Positions 37,248-47,075 of a stretch of 54,255 nt of DNA are shown piece after piece. The notes below the pieces were generated by a model. It was not told the DNA's origin, made no database searches, and saw only the letters and a program-made list of their open reading frames with translations. Origin of the DNA: Chloroflexota bacterium (GTDB taxonomy: Bacteria > Chloroflexota > Limnocylindria > Limnocylindrales > CSP1-4); the NCBI GenBank assembly GCA_004297395.1, contig SCUO01000045.1, positions 1-54,255 of the forward strand, written 5' to 3'. How positions within the stretch are numbered: position 1 is the first letter of the stretch; each line of letters starts with the position of its first letter. A program made the position numbers and the translations under genes.

Positions 37248-38963
37248 GTGGCGGGCAAGGGCAAGACCGTCCACGGCGAGGCCGCCAACGCCGGCCACCG
37301 GGTCCTCGCCCCGGACGACGCCGAGGTCGAGGCCTACCTCGAGACCGCCCTCAACGCGCCCGCCCCGGAGCGCGCGGCCGGAGACCGGCCGGCCACGACG
37401 GACCACGGCACGGTCGTCGTCCTCGATTTCGGGAGCCAGTTCGCGCAGCTCATCGCGAGGCGCGTTCGCGAGCTGAACGTCTACTCCGAGCTCCTGCCCC
37501 ACGACACGCCGCTGACCGAGCTCGAGCGCCGCGGGGCGACCGCGATCATCCTCTCGGGCGGTCCGATGTCGGTCTACGACGAGGGCGCGCCCAAGCCCGA
37601 CCCGGCCATCTGGAGCGGGCGCCTGCCGGTCCTCGGCATCTGCTACGGCGCCCAGCTCATGGCTCTCGAGCTCGGTGGCGACGTCCTGCCGGCCTCGAAG
37701 CGGGAGTACGGCCCGGCGACGCTGTCGATCACGGCCAACGACCCGCTGTTCGCCGGCATCGATCGCGAGCAGCCGGTCTGGATGAGCCACGGCGACTCGA
37801 TCACCCGCCTGCCCGAGGGCTTCTCGTCCACCGCCCATTCCGGCTCCACGCCCTTCGCCGGCCTCGTCGACCGGGCTCGCAACCTCTACGGGATCCAGTT
37901 CCATCCCGAGGTCGCGCATACGCCGCGCGGCCGGGATGTCCTCCGCAACTTCGTCGTCGGGATCGCGGGTGCCCAGCCGACATGGACCCCGGCCAACTTC
38001 ATCGAATCGACGGTCGCCGAGATCCGTGAGCGGGTGGACGCCCATGCCCGCGCCGTCGGCTCGGACGGCAAGGTCATCTGCGCGTTGTCCGGCGGCGTTG
38101 ATTCGGCGGTCGCGGCGGCGCTCGTCCATCGGGCGGTGGGGGACCGCCTGACCTGCATCTACGTCGATCACGGGCTGATGCGGAAGAAGGAATCCGAGCT
38201 CCTCCGGGCGACCTTCGAGCAGCACCTCGGGATGCGCCTCGTGATGGTCGACGCCCGGGAGCGCTTCCTGACCCGCCTGGCCGGGGTCATCGACCCCGAG
38301 GCCAAGCGGAAGATCATCGGCGACGAGTTCATCCGGGTCTTCGAGGAGGAGGCCACGAAGCTCGGCCAGATCGACTTCCTGACCCAGGGCACGCTCTACC
38401 CCGACGTCATCGAGAGCGCCACCTCGGAGACGAAGGCCGCCCAGAAGATCAAGACCCACCACAACGTCGGCGGCCTGCCGGCGGACCTGCGGTTCAAGCT
38501 CATCGAGCCCCTCCGGTACCTCTTCAAGGACGAGGTCCGGCTCGTCGGCATGGAGCTGGGGCTGCCCGACGCCATGGTCCAGCGCCAGCCGTTCCCGGGG
38601 CCCGGCCTCGCCATCCGGATCATCGGCGAGGTCACGGCCGAGCGTCTCGACACGCTCCGCGACGCCGACTGGATCGTCATCGACGAGATCAAGGCGGCTG
38701 GGCTCTACCGCAGCGTGTGGCAATCCTTCGCGATCCTGACCCCGGTCCGGAGCGTCGGGGTCATGGGCGACGGCCGGACCTACGCCAACGTCGTCGCGAT
38801 CCGGGCCGTCACCTCCGAGGACGGCATGACCGCCGACTGGGCCAAGCTCCCGTACGACGTCCTCGGCAAGATCTCGTCCCGCATCGTCAACGAGGTGCCC
38901 GGCGTCAACCGGGTCGTCTACGACATCAGCTCCAAGCCCCCGGCCACGATCGAATGGGAGTAG
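37248..38963 (+). CDS. guaA: GMP synthase (glutamine-hydrolysing)
   Basis: The 571-aa enzyme aminates XMP to GMP. The glutaminase half has [20 protein letters not shown], the nucleophile in [13 protein letters not shown] and the FHPEVAHT dyad. The synthetase half has the PP-loop [16 protein letters not shown] and [15 protein letters not shown], and the C-terminal dimer domain ends in KPPATIEWE. There are about 55 extra residues before VVVLDFG, rich in Ala, Glu and Pro; no other start codon lies in between, so the extension appears real. It ends 9 bp from a convergent gene. Confidence 0.96.
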   Translation: MAGKGKTVHGEAANAGHRVLAPDDAEVEAYLETALNAPAPERAAGDRPATTDHGTVVVLDFGSQFAQLIARRVRELNVYSELLPHDTPLTELERRGATAIILSGGPMSVYDEGAPKPDPAIWSGRLPVLGICYGAQLMALELGGDVLPASKREYGPATLSITANDPLFAGIDREQPVWMSHGDSITRLPEGFSSTAHSGSTPFAGLVDRARNLYGIQFHPEVAHTPRGRDVLRNFVVGIAGAQPTWTPANFIESTVAEIRERVDAHARAVGSDGKVICALSGGVDSAVAAALVHRAVGDRLTCIYVDHGLMRKKESELLRATFEQHLGMRLVMVDARERFLTRLAGVIDPEAKRKIIGDEFIRVFEEEATKLGQIDFLTQGTLYPDVIESATSETKAAQKIKTHHNVGGLPADLRFKLIEPLRYLFKDEVRLVGMELGLPDAMVQRQPFPGPGLAIRIIGEVTAERLDTLRDADWIVIDEIKAAGLYRSVWQSFAILTPVRSVGVMGDGRTYANVVAIRAVTSEDGMTADWAKLPYDVLGKISSRIVNEVPGVNRVVYDISSKPPATIEWE

Positions 38964-38972
38964 CGACGGCCC

Positions 38973-39878
38973 TCAGCCCTCGTCGGTGAGGCGGGCGACG
39001 AGCTTCTCGCGGCCCGGCAGCTGGCCGGCGGCGAGGAAGCGGCGGAGGTGCTCGCCGGACCGCGGCTCGATCGCGAGGGCCGAGCGGTAGAGGCGGCGGC
39101 CACGCTCCTCGTCCCCGGAATCGAAGACGGCGAGCGACTGCCACAGCCGGATCTGGTCGTCGTCGGGCGCGAGGGCCGCGGCCCGCTCGAAGAACGCCAG
39201 CGCCGCCGCCGTCTCACCGACAGCGAGCGCCTCGAACGCGCCGTCGAGGGCCTCGTAGCCGCGGTTGAGGGCGAGGAGTCGGTCGAGCTCGTCGAGCGGC
39301 GCGCGGGCGTCGTCGATCCGGATGTCGTAGCGGATGTCCCAGGGATGGGCGTCGGCCCGGCCGGGCACCACGACGAGCGCGGCGGACTGGCGACCCCGGA
39401 CGTCGCCGCCCTCGGCCTCGGCCGCGCGGAGGGCGGCGACCAGGCGATCGGCGAGGTCACCGGACGTGCCCTCGAAGGCTGCCAGCATCGCCGGCCAGAC
39501 CGTCGGGCGCTCCATCATGTTGGCCTGGACGGTGACGCCGTGCCCGGTCAGGTGCCCGGCGGCCACGACGCAGTCGGCGCCGGTGTGGGCGGCGCTGCGG
39601 CCGGCGGCGTCGACCATCCCGACCTGGCGCACGCCCGGGTCGCTGTCCGCCGCGAGCAGCTCGGCGAGGGCGTCCTGAGGGGTCCGGCCGGCGGCCAGGA
39701 GCTCGATGCCCGAAAAGCCGTAGCGGGTGTCCACGAACGACTGGGTCGCGATCGCCCCGACGCCGGGCCGGAGCCACGGCACCAGCGCGCCGACCCCCAG
39801 CCAGCGGGTCTGGACGGCGACCCCGAGCTCTCCGGTCGCCGGGTCGAGGGCTACGATCGAGTAGGTCACGGTCGCCAC
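38973..39878 (-). CDS. DUF1028 protein with C-terminal tetratricopeptide-like region
   Basis: The 301-aa protein begins with the DUF1028 Ntn-hydrolase-like fold: TYSIVALDPATGELGVAVQT, GVGAIATQSFVDTRYGFSGI and HTGADCVVAAGHLTGHGVTV. The C-terminal quarter contains TPR-like helices (ALNRGYEALDGAFEALAVGE and ALAFFERAAALAPDDDQIRL). DUF1028 proteins are suspected peptidases or amidases. The start is GTG at 39878 or GTG at 39869, the latter matching the usual MTYSIVA beginning. Confidence 0.85.
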   Translation of the reverse strand: MATVTYSIVALDPATGELGVAVQTRWLGVGALVPWLRPGVGAIATQSFVDTRYGFSGIELLAAGRTPQDALAELLAADSDPGVRQVGMVDAAGRSAAHTGADCVVAAGHLTGHGVTVQANMMERPTVWPAMLAAFEGTSGDLADRLVAALRAAEAEGGDVRGRQSAALVVVPGRADAHPWDIRYDIRIDDARAPLDELDRLLALNRGYEALDGAFEALAVGETAAALAFFERAAALAPDDDQIRLWQSLAVFDSGDEERGRRLYRSALAIEPRSGEHLRRFLAAGQLPGREKLVARLTDEG

Positions 39879-39970
39879 AGCGTGCCCCGCGTCGGGCAGG
39901 AGCGCAAGCCTGGCCGGGGGGGACCTTCCGGATGGCCCAATTGGGGTATTCCCGAAGTGCCGCGGGGCGC

Positions 39971-39976
39971 TACAGT
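39971..39976 (+). promoter_or_regulatory. -10 element TACAGT for the zinc-ribbon gene (leaderless)
   Basis: TACAGT ends 6 nt before the ATG at 39983. Confidence 0.5.
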
Positions 39977-39982
39977 TCCGGC

Positions 39983-40555
39983 ATGTCCGAGCCACAGCTG
40001 TCCGGGGGCGGACCGACGCCGGATCCGGCCCTCGTCTGCCCGTGGTGCTCCGCCACCCTTCCGTCGGCTGACGTCGAGCGCTGCCCTGCCTGCGGCGCGG
40101 CCCTCAAGGAGCCCGACGCGGCGGTTCCCGGCGTCACCCAGATCGACGTCAACGCCATCCTGAAGGGTCGCGCACCCACGCCCAAGCCGCGGGGCATCAT
40201 CGGCTGGCTGTCCGGTGAGTACGAGGCCGCGGCGCCCGATGCCCCGCCGCCCGGGACGCTCGAGCCGCCCGATGAGGCCGTCCGTCGCGAGATGCTCCGC
40301 CTTGAGCTGGCGGCCCTCGAGGCCGAGGTCCTGGCACGCCAGGTCGAGGTCGTCGCCGAGGTCGCCACGGAGACCGGCGAGCCCGTCGACCTCGAGGACC
40401 TGGGCCTCGGCGACGCCGGGGTTGCCACCGAATCCGCCGAGGCCGCGGCAGATCCCGGGGGCGCGGCCGACGCCGGGGCAGCGAGCGCCGAGGACGGCGC
40501 CGACGCCGACGAAGGCGGGCCCTCCGACGCCGAGGACGAGCCCGACAAGGCCTGA
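39983..40555 (+). CDS. Zinc-ribbon protein with PGVT motif (family A, second copy)
   Basis: The 190-aa protein has a two-CxxC zinc ribbon (LVCPWCSATLPSADVERCPACGAAL, about residues 18-42), then AAVPGVTQIDVNAIL, a Pro-rich part (PTPKPRGIIGWLSGEYE), one amphipathic helix (RREMLRLELAALEAEVLARQ) and a very acidic Ala-rich tail. The ribbon and PGVT segment match those of the gene at 5970. Function is unknown. It leads a run of genes up to 44088 on the same strand. Confidence 0.75.
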   Translation: MSEPQLSGGGPTPDPALVCPWCSATLPSADVERCPACGAALKEPDAAVPGVTQIDVNAILKGRAPTPKPRGIIGWLSGEYEAAAPDAPPPGTLEPPDEAVRREMLRLELAALEAEVLARQVEVVAEVATETGEPVDLEDLGLGDAGVATESAEAAADPGGAADAGAASAEDGADADEGGPSDAEDEPDKA

Positions 40556-40568
40556 CGGGCGCGCCGGA

Positions 40569-40574
40569 TATCCT
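40569..40574 (+). promoter_or_regulatory. -10 element TATCCT for the 157-aa gene (leaderless)
   Basis: TATCCT ends 6 nt before the ATG at 40581, only 13 bp after the zinc-ribbon gene stop. Confidence 0.5.
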
Positions 40575-40580
40575 CCGGCC

Positions 40581-41054
40581 ATGCCCGACCGCCTCCCGCC
40601 GCCCGGCCCCTCGTTCCTCAAGGAGCAGCCCATCCACGTTGGCGACCAGACGTGGCATGCCGGCATGAGCCGGCCTTCGGTCGGGCCGGACGACTGGTGG
40701 CTGGCGGTGCTGTGGGTCCGCGACGAGACCGGGATCGTGTCCTTTCGGGACGCCGCCCCGTCCGCCGGACCGCCGCCGGAGCTGCCCCTCGCTCGCCTGG
40801 GGCCGGCGTTCTCGGGCGGGCTCTCGGGTCTGATCCTCGAGGACGACGGGCGGCTCGCGATCCGGCTGGGCCTCGTCGCCGCGCCGGACGACCCCGACCG
40901 GCCGTGGCGCTGCCCGCTGGCGATCCGCGCCGGGTTCCGCTGGGAACCGGCCCGCGCCGCGACGATGCGCCCGAACCAGCTGGCGAGCGAGGTATTGACC
41001 GCCTTCCGGCGCTCGGTTGAGGGCTTGGGGGGGCGACGGCCCGCCGCAGCGTAG
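40581..41054 (+). CDS. Conserved-looking hypothetical protein (157 aa)
   Basis: I do not recognise the family. The protein is soluble, rich in Trp, Pro and Arg, and has alternating strand-like segments (DDWWLAVLWVRDETGIVSFR, GLSGLILEDDGRLAIRLGLV, CPLAIRAGFRWEP) and a C-terminal helix. It has its own -10 element and sits between the zinc-ribbon and UPF0182 genes. Confidence 0.65.
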   Translation: MPDRLPPPGPSFLKEQPIHVGDQTWHAGMSRPSVGPDDWWLAVLWVRDETGIVSFRDAAPSAGPPPELPLARLGPAFSGGLSGLILEDDGRLAIRLGLVAAPDDPDRPWRCPLAIRAGFRWEPARAATMRPNQLASEVLTAFRRSVEGLGGRRPAAA

Positions 41055-41057
41055 ACT
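41052..41057 (+). promoter_or_regulatory. -10 element TAGACT for the UPF0182 gene (leaderless)
   Basis: TAGACT ends 7 nt before the ATG at 41065; it overlaps the stop of the preceding gene. Confidence 0.5.
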
Positions 41058-41064
41058 CCACCCG

Positions 41065-44000
41065 ATGCACGACGACGACGAACCGTCCGGTCCCGTCCGG
41101 CCGAACTTCGGGGCCCCGCGTCCCGGCGGACCCGGCGCCGGGCGTCCGGGAGCCACTCGCGTCATTCGGATGAGCGGCGGCGGCCCATCGCTCCGCCTCT
41201 GGATCTTTGGTGCCGCCATCGTCCTGGTGCTGCTCTTCGGGGCTGGCCTGCTCGAGTTCTGGACCGATGCGATCTGGTATCGGAGCGTCGGCTTCGACGG
41301 CATCTTCTGGACCCGGATCGGGGCGGGCGCCGGCCTCTTCCTTGGCCTGACGATCCTTGCCCTCGTCGTCTTCCTCGGCAACCTCTGGATCGCCCGCCGC
41401 CTGGCGCCGCCGCTGGACGGAGTCCCCGGTTCGTTTCGTGACCTCTTCGAGCGCCTGGCGGAAGCCGGCCTCGCCGGCCAGGGCGATCGGTTCAACCCGC
41501 GCGACGAGCCGGCCCGCCCGGTTGCCGTCGGTCCGGAATCGATCCCGGACCTTGCCCCGACCGTCTCGGTGGTTCTCGCCGGGCTGTCGATCCTGGGCGC
41601 GGTCATCATCGGCGCGGCCGCCGCGGCCAGCTGGCAGACCGTGCTCCTGTGGATCAACCGGGTGCCGTTCGAGGGGGTCGCCGGCGGGGTCGCCGTGGAT
41701 CCCGTGTTCGGCCGCGACATCTCCTGGTTCCTGTTCGACCTGCCGTTCCTGCGGACCGTCCAGTCGACCTTCAACGCCCTCGTCGTCGGCGGCCTCATCG
41801 TGGCCTTCGGTCGCTACCTCGCCGGCGCGCCCCAGCGAGGCCTGTCGTTCCCGACGCCCGTTCGCGTCCACCTGGCCGTGCTGGCCGGCCTGTTCCTGCT
41901 GTCGGTGGCGTTCGGCTACCAGCTGGACAAGTACGAGCTGGTGTACTCGACCCGCGGGGCCCTCGGGATCACCGGCGTCAGCTACGCGGACTTCAACGCC
42001 CAGTTCTTTGCCTACGACCTCCTGACCGTCCTGTCCGGGCTCGCGGCGGCGTTCCTCGTCGGCGGGGCCTTCACCCGCTGGACCTGGCCGCTCGGCCTCA
42101 CCGTCGCCGCCTGGTTCGTGGCCTCGCTCGTCGTCGGGCGCCTCTACCCCGAGGCCGTCCAGCGCCTGACCGTCGATCCGAACACGTTCCAGCAGGAGCA
42201 GCGGTTCATCGCCAACAACATGGCGATGACCCGGCTGGCCTTCGGCCTGACCGACTGGGAGCGCCGGAGCTACGAGGGCGACAAGGAGCTGACCCAGGCC
42301 CAGATCGATGCCGAGGCGGCGACGTTCGCGAACGCCCGGCTGTGGGACTACCGACCGCTCGGCGACACCCTGGCGCAGCTCCAGGTCGTTCGCCGCTACT
42401 ACGTCTTCACCGACGTCGATACCGACCGCTACATCATCGACGGCCAGGCGCGCCAGGTCATGCTCTCGGCCCGCGAGCTGGATCTCGCCGCCAACCCGCA
42501 GGCCACCGGCTGGGTCAACGAGCGGATCATCAACACCCACGGCATCGGGATCGCGATGGTCCCGGTCAACGAGGTCACCCGCGAGGGCCAGCCGCTGCTG
42601 CTCGTCCGGAACCTGCCGCCCGTCTCGGCGGAAGGTGCGCCGGAGGTCACCCAGCCGCGGATCTACTTCGGCGAGCGGCCGTCGCACTACGTGATCGTCA
42701 GGGCCCGCCAGGACGAGTTCGACTATCCGCAGGGCCAATCGGACGGCAACGAGACGATCATCCGGACGCGCTGGAGTGGCGACACCGGGATCGGCCTGGA
42801 CACGACCCTGTCACGGCTGTTGTTCGCGTTCCGGTTCCGCGACCTCGACCTGCTCATCAGCGACCAGGTCACGAGCGACAGTCAGCTGCTCATGCACCGC
42901 TCGCTGTCCGATCGGCTCGGGCTCATCGCCCCGTTCCTGGCCTACGACAAGGATCCCTACGTCGTCGTGACCGACGACGGCCGGCTCGTCTACATCCAGG
43001 ACGCTTACACGACCAGCGACCACTTCCCGAACGCCGAGGCGATCGATCCCGGGGCGGTCACCGAGACGGGGATCTCGACGGGCCCGATCAACTACATCCG
43101 CAACAGCGTCAAGGTCGTCATGGACGCCTACGACGGGACGATGACGTTCTACGTGGCCGATCCCTCAGACCCCCTCATCCGCGCCTGGCAGGGTGTCTTC
43201 CCTGGCCTCTTCCACGCCCTCGACGAGCTGCCGGCCGACCTCCGGCCGCACCTCCGGGTGCCCGAGGACCTCTTCAACGTCCAGACCGAGGTCTTCGGCC
43301 GCTACCACGTGTCCGAGCCGGAGACATTCTTCAGCGAGACCGATCGATGGACCGTCCCTCGCGGGACGACGAACGACCAGAGCCTCCCGTCCGAGGCCTA
43401 CTACGTGATCATGCGGATGCCAGGCGAGCCGGAGCCCGAGTTCCTGCTCCTCCAGCCGATGGTGCCGGTGGGCCGGCCGAACATGATCGCCTGGGTCGCC
43501 GCCCGCAACGACCAGGCCGCCTACGGCGCCGTCCGGTACTACCAGTTCCCGACCGACACCTCGGTCTTCGGGCCGATCCAGATCGAAGCGCGGATCGATT
43601 CGGACCCGACCATCAGCGCCCAGGTCACCCTCTGGAACCAGTCCGGCAGCGAGGTCGTGCGCGGGAACCTCATCGTCGTCCCGGTCGGTGACACGATCAT
43701 CTACCTCCAGCCGGTCTACCTCCAGTCGACCTCGTCGAAGCTTCCTGAGTTTCAGCGGATCGTCGTCGCCTCACCGACGACGATCGTTTGGGGCCGGACG
43801 CTGGCCGAGGCGCTCGGCCTGCTCCTTGAATCCGGCCCGGGACCGGGCCCCTCGCCGTCACCGGGCGCGACCCCGAGCCCCGGTCCCACGGCCACCCCGG
43901 GACCGACGCCAGGGACCGACCTGCCGGCCGACGTGGCGGGCCTGATCGCCTATGCGAACGCCCACTTCGAGGCCGCCGAGGATGCGCTTCGCGCCGGGGA

Positions 44001-44088
44001 CTTCGCCGCCTACGGTCGCGAGATCGAGCTCGTCCGCCAGGCGCTGGCCCAGCTCGACGAGCTCGCCGGCCCCACCCCGGCACCCTGA
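41065..44088 (+). CDS. UPF0182 family membrane protein
   Basis: The 1007-aa protein matches UPF0182/COG1615 in length and plan. A short disordered N-terminus is followed by seven membrane segments (first near LWIFGAAIVLVLLFGAGLLE, FWTDAIWYRSVGF) and a large outer region. Typical stretches are DISWFLFDLPFLRTVQSTFN, VDPNTFQQEQRFIANNMAMT, YVVVTDDGRLVYIQDAYTTS and YIRNSVKVVMDAYDGTMTFY. The tail is Pro-rich (PGPGPSPSPGATPSPGP), then a helical pair. The function of the family is unknown; it is common in Actinobacteria and Cyanobacteria. Confidence 0.95.
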   Translation: MHDDDEPSGPVRPNFGAPRPGGPGAGRPGATRVIRMSGGGPSLRLWIFGAAIVLVLLFGAGLLEFWTDAIWYRSVGFDGIFWTRIGAGAGLFLGLTILALVVFLGNLWIARRLAPPLDGVPGSFRDLFERLAEAGLAGQGDRFNPRDEPARPVAVGPESIPDLAPTVSVVLAGLSILGAVIIGAAAAASWQTVLLWINRVPFEGVAGGVAVDPVFGRDISWFLFDLPFLRTVQSTFNALVVGGLIVAFGRYLAGAPQRGLSFPTPVRVHLAVLAGLFLLSVAFGYQLDKYELVYSTRGALGITGVSYADFNAQFFAYDLLTVLSGLAAAFLVGGAFTRWTWPLGLTVAAWFVASLVVGRLYPEAVQRLTVDPNTFQQEQRFIANNMAMTRLAFGLTDWERRSYEGDKELTQAQIDAEAATFANARLWDYRPLGDTLAQLQVVRRYYVFTDVDTDRYIIDGQARQVMLSARELDLAANPQATGWVNERIINTHGIGIAMVPVNEVTREGQPLLLVRNLPPVSAEGAPEVTQPRIYFGERPSHYVIVRARQDEFDYPQGQSDGNETIIRTRWSGDTGIGLDTTLSRLLFAFRFRDLDLLISDQVTSDSQLLMHRSLSDRLGLIAPFLAYDKDPYVVVTDDGRLVYIQDAYTTSDHFPNAEAIDPGAVTETGISTGPINYIRNSVKVVMDAYDGTMTFYVADPSDPLIRAWQGVFPGLFHALDELPADLRPHLRVPEDLFNVQTEVFGRYHVSEPETFFSETDRWTVPRGTTNDQSLPSEAYYVIMRMPGEPEPEFLLLQPMVPVGRPNMIAWVAARNDQAAYGAVRYYQFPTDTSVFGPIQIEARIDSDPTISAQVTLWNQSGSEVVRGNLIVVPVGDTIIYLQPVYLQSTSSKLPEFQRIVVASPTTIVWGRTLAEALGLLLESGPGPGPSPSPGATPSPGPTATPGPTPGTDLPADVAGLIAYANAHFEAAEDALRAGDFAAYGREIELVRQALAQLDELAGPTPAP

Positions 44089-44111
44089 CCGCTCCCGCCC
44101 GCGGGTCCGAC

Positions 44112-45035
44112 ATGTCCCTGGCCGGGTCGCTGGCCGCCGCGCTCCTGGCCACCCTCTCCCGCCCGGCCTGGTGGGCCATGGCCCTGGCGGCGTTCCTCGT
44201 CCGCGGCGGGGTCCTCGTGGTCTTCCTGCCGATCGTCGCCCTCCCGACCGTCGCCGGGCTCGCGAACGCGTTCGGGCCGACGCTCGTCGGCTTCGTCTTC
44301 GGTGGCCCGTCCGCGGCGTTCATCGTCGCGGTGGCCACGATCGCGATCGTCTCGATCGCCTGGCTCGTGGCCGGCGGCCTGCTCGGCGCCGGCCTCGACC
44401 TCGCGCTCGTCCGTGAAGCGGCTCGCGACGAGGAGCTCGAGGCTGGGTTGGAGCCCCGCTCGGGTGGGCCAGGCCGAGCCTTCGCGGTCCGGATGCTGGC
44501 CCACCTTCCTACGGGGGCGGCGATTGTGATCGGTTCCGTGCGGCTGGTCGAGGCGAGCTACGCGGAGCTCATCCGCCCGGGCGACGCCGCGGTCCCGGTA
44601 GCGCTCCGGGTGGCGCTCCGGATCCCCGAGATCGTGGCCCTCCTCGCCGCGACATGGCTCGTCGGCGAGGCGGTCGGCGGCCTCGCCGTCCGCCATCTGG
44701 CATGGGGCGGATCCGTGGTCGGATCGTTGGGGCGGGCCGTCCGAAGCCTGCTGCGGCCGTCGGGGCTGGCCACGCTGGTCCTCACGAACGGCGTGCTCGT
44801 GGGCGTCATCGTCGGTTCGGCGATGGCCGCCGGGATCACCTGGGATCGCCTCCGGGTGGTCCTCACCGACGGCGCGACCGGTAACGAGATCCGGCTGGCC
44901 CTGCTCGTCTTCTCGTTGACGTGGATGGCCGGCCTGTGGCTGATCTCGCTGGCGGTCACCTGGCGATCGACGGCCTGGACGTTCGAGGTGGCTCTGCGCC
45001 GGCCGGCCGGGACCATCGAGCCCCACGGGCCCTGA
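44112..45035 (+). CDS. Hypothetical polytopic membrane protein
   Basis: The 307-aa protein has about six membrane segments, including WWAMALAAFLVRGGVLVVFL, AAFIVAVATIAIVSIAWLVA, IPEIVALLAATWLVGEAVGG and ATLVLTNGVLVGVIVGSAMA. No family motif was recognised. It follows the UPF0182 gene by 23 bp and is likely co-transcribed, so it may work with it in the envelope. Confidence 0.75.
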   Translation: MSLAGSLAAALLATLSRPAWWAMALAAFLVRGGVLVVFLPIVALPTVAGLANAFGPTLVGFVFGGPSAAFIVAVATIAIVSIAWLVAGGLLGAGLDLALVREAARDEELEAGLEPRSGGPGRAFAVRMLAHLPTGAAIVIGSVRLVEASYAELIRPGDAAVPVALRVALRIPEIVALLAATWLVGEAVGGLAVRHLAWGGSVVGSLGRAVRSLLRPSGLATLVLTNGVLVGVIVGSAMAAGITWDRLRVVLTDGATGNEIRLALLVFSLTWMAGLWLISLAVTWRSTAWTFEVALRRPAGTIEPHGP

Positions 45036-45136
45036 CTTCACGGGGGTCTTTCGCCCGGCTCGCCGTTCTGGCACCCTGAATGCTCCGGCCGAGCGGCTCG
45101 AGCTGCGAGGAGTCGAAGCGTCCAGGGGAGTTTCGG

Positions 45137-46246
45137 ATGTCCGGTCCAGTTCCGTGTCCCAGCTGCGGGCAGCCCGTGCCGCTCGGGCGTCTCGCCTGTC
45201 CGTCGTGCGGGGCGCTCGTCGCCGCGGTCTCGCGGGCCGAATCCGCACCGGCGGCCGGCCCGGACCCCGGTGTCGACGTCGAGGACGGCGGCCCCTCGGC
45301 CGAGGCCGATGTCTGGTCGCCGGATCCCGTGGTGGAGCCGCCTTCGGCACCGGCGGTCTCGACGGCGGCCGCCGAGCCGGACGTGGCGTTCGTTGCCACG
45401 GACGCGCAAGTCCAGCTTCCCGAAGCGCCGGCCACGGAGCCCCTGTGGTCCGCCGAGGCCACGGCCAGCGTCACGCCCGCGCCGGCGTGGCCATCCCCGG
45501 TTCCGGGGGCCCTGGCTGACGGCGGCGCCCGGACCCCGGCCGTGCCCGGCTCGTACCTGCCACCGTCGACCGTGCACCGGCCCGGCGCCGCCGCCCCCGG
45601 CGCGTCCACGCCGTCGGTCGCGGGTGGGCCGCCCACCTGGGCACCGTCTGCATCGTCCGTGCCGCCGGCCGCGACGGCGGGCTGGATCCCGCCGGCTCCT
45701 GGAGCGGTGGGTTCGGCCGGCGCCGGCATGGCGGCGGGCGGATCGGCCGCTGGTCCCGCCACCGGTCAGGTTGCCGCAGCGGCCTCGCCGCGCGAGGGAC
45801 GCCCGACGGTGCCGGGCCGGGCATCGATCTTGGCCGATCTCCCGTTCGACGCTCCCGACGAGCTCGAGGGCTGGCTGATCGCGCTCGGCGGCGGGCTCGG
45901 GATCATCGGCTTCCTGCTGCCATGGACCGCGTCGCTCGGCTCGGGCCTCGAGGGCTACTTCGGGAGCTGGGGCCTCGGGAACCTGTCGCACCTCCCGCTC
46001 TTTGCCTTCCTGGTCATCGTCACGGCCCTCGCCGTCCTGCCGAATCGTGTCGCGACCTGGGTCCGGAGCGGCGTCTGTGGCATGGTCGGCGGCGGGATCC
46101 TCTTTGGGGTCGTGTGGCTGTACCTCGGCAGCGACGCCTCACAGCTCGGTGCCCTGCTCTCGGCGGTCGCCGCGGTCCTCCTGATCGCCGGCGGCATCAT
46201 CGCCGTCGCCCCGGGTCGCACCGCCCGGTCCCACGAGAACGCCTAG
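45137..46246 (+). CDS. Zinc-ribbon membrane protein (family B)
   Basis: The 369-aa protein starts with a zinc ribbon (PCPSCGQPVPLGRLACPSCG), has a long disordered region rich in Ala, Pro and Ser (about residues 30-225), and ends in four membrane segments (LEGWLIALGGGLGIIGFLLP, LFAFLVIVTALAVLPNRVAT, GGGILFGVVWLYLG, AVLLIAGGIIAVAPG). AGGGGAG lies about 7 nt before the ATG. The ribbon differs from family A and no PGVT segment is present. Confidence 0.8.
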   Translation: MSGPVPCPSCGQPVPLGRLACPSCGALVAAVSRAESAPAAGPDPGVDVEDGGPSAEADVWSPDPVVEPPSAPAVSTAAAEPDVAFVATDAQVQLPEAPATEPLWSAEATASVTPAPAWPSPVPGALADGGARTPAVPGSYLPPSTVHRPGAAAPGASTPSVAGGPPTWAPSASSVPPAATAGWIPPAPGAVGSAGAGMAAGGSAAGPATGQVAAAASPREGRPTVPGRASILADLPFDAPDELEGWLIALGGGLGIIGFLLPWTASLGSGLEGYFGSWGLGNLSHLPLFAFLVIVTALAVLPNRVATWVRSGVCGMVGGGILFGVVWLYLGSDASQLGALLSAVAAVLLIAGGIIAVAPGRTARSHENA

Positions 46247-46333
46247 TCGTAGCCCCAAGCGAACGGCCGGCGCGTCACGCCGCGGTCCGCTGCGCCGTCG
46301 GAGGGCGGAGGCGGAAGGGGCGAGGGCCCCTGC

Positions 46334-46339
46334 TACACT
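46334..46339 (+). promoter_or_regulatory. -10 element TACACT upstream of the double zinc-ribbon gene
   Basis: TACACT is about 65 nt before the ATG at 46404; the leader has AGGGAGG (46383-46389). Confidence 0.4.
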
Positions 46340-46403
46340 GCCGGGCGATCGACGCGCCTGCGCTCGCTGATCGGCCCGGTCCAGGGAGGCACCACCCGCG
46401 CGA

Positions 46404-47075
46404 ATGGACGAGATCCTCACGACGATCGGAGACGCGATCGGCTCGATCTTCGGGAACCCGGTCGTCCAGCTCGGCTTCCAGATCGCGCTCGCCTACCTCG
46501 TCCTGCTCTGGCTGGCGGCAGCGTACTGGGCCTTCCGGGACATGCAGCTCCGGACCGAGAACCCGATCGCACCGTACTTCGCGGCCGCCGGGATCATCAT
46601 CTCCCTGCCGCTCTTCCCCCTCGCCGTCTTCGCCTACCGGATCGTCCGGCCGCAGGAGAAGATCGGCGAGATCTACGAGCGGAACCTGGCCGAGGAGGCG
46701 ATGCTCGCCGAGATCGAGGCGATCCGGCACTGCCCGTCATGCGATCGCCGAGTCGAGGCCGAGTGGATCATCTGCCCGACCTGTCGAACCCGGCTGAACC
46801 GGGTCTGCCCCAACTGCACCAAGCTCGTCGGCCTCGACTGGTCGCTGTGCGCCTGGTGTGGCAAGGACTTCGAGCGCCACGAGCTCGTGGGGATCCAGGC
46901 CCCGGCCGGGGTCCAGGCCCCGATCGTCCGCGCGCCGGTCCGTGAGGCCCTCCCCGAACCGGCGCCCCGTCGCGCCGTGCCGGCCTCGATCCGGACGTCC
47001 GCTCGTGGCGCCGGCGCGCCCACCGGCGCCGGGCCGGCGGCCGCCCGCAGCGCCGACCCGCTCGCCGAATCTTGA
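46404..47075 (+). CDS. Membrane protein with C-terminal double zinc ribbon
   Basis: The 223-aa protein has two membrane segments (VQLGFQIALAYLVLLWLAAA, FAAAGIIISLPLFPLAVFAY), then two Cys4-type ribbons: HCPSCDRRVEAEWIICPTCR and VCPNCTKLVGLDWSLCAWCG. A basic Pro/Ala tail follows. The order (membrane part first, ribbons after) is the reverse of the neighbouring gene. The TTGA overlap with the CPBP protease gene suggests coupled translation. Confidence 0.82.
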   Translation: MDEILTTIGDAIGSIFGNPVVQLGFQIALAYLVLLWLAAAYWAFRDMQLRTENPIAPYFAAAGIIISLPLFPLAVFAYRIVRPQEKIGEIYERNLAEEAMLAEIEAIRHCPSCDRRVEAEWIICPTCRTRLNRVCPNCTKLVGLDWSLCAWCGKDFERHELVGIQAPAGVQAPIVRAPVREALPEPAPRRAVPASIRTSARGAGAPTGAGPAAARSADPLAES

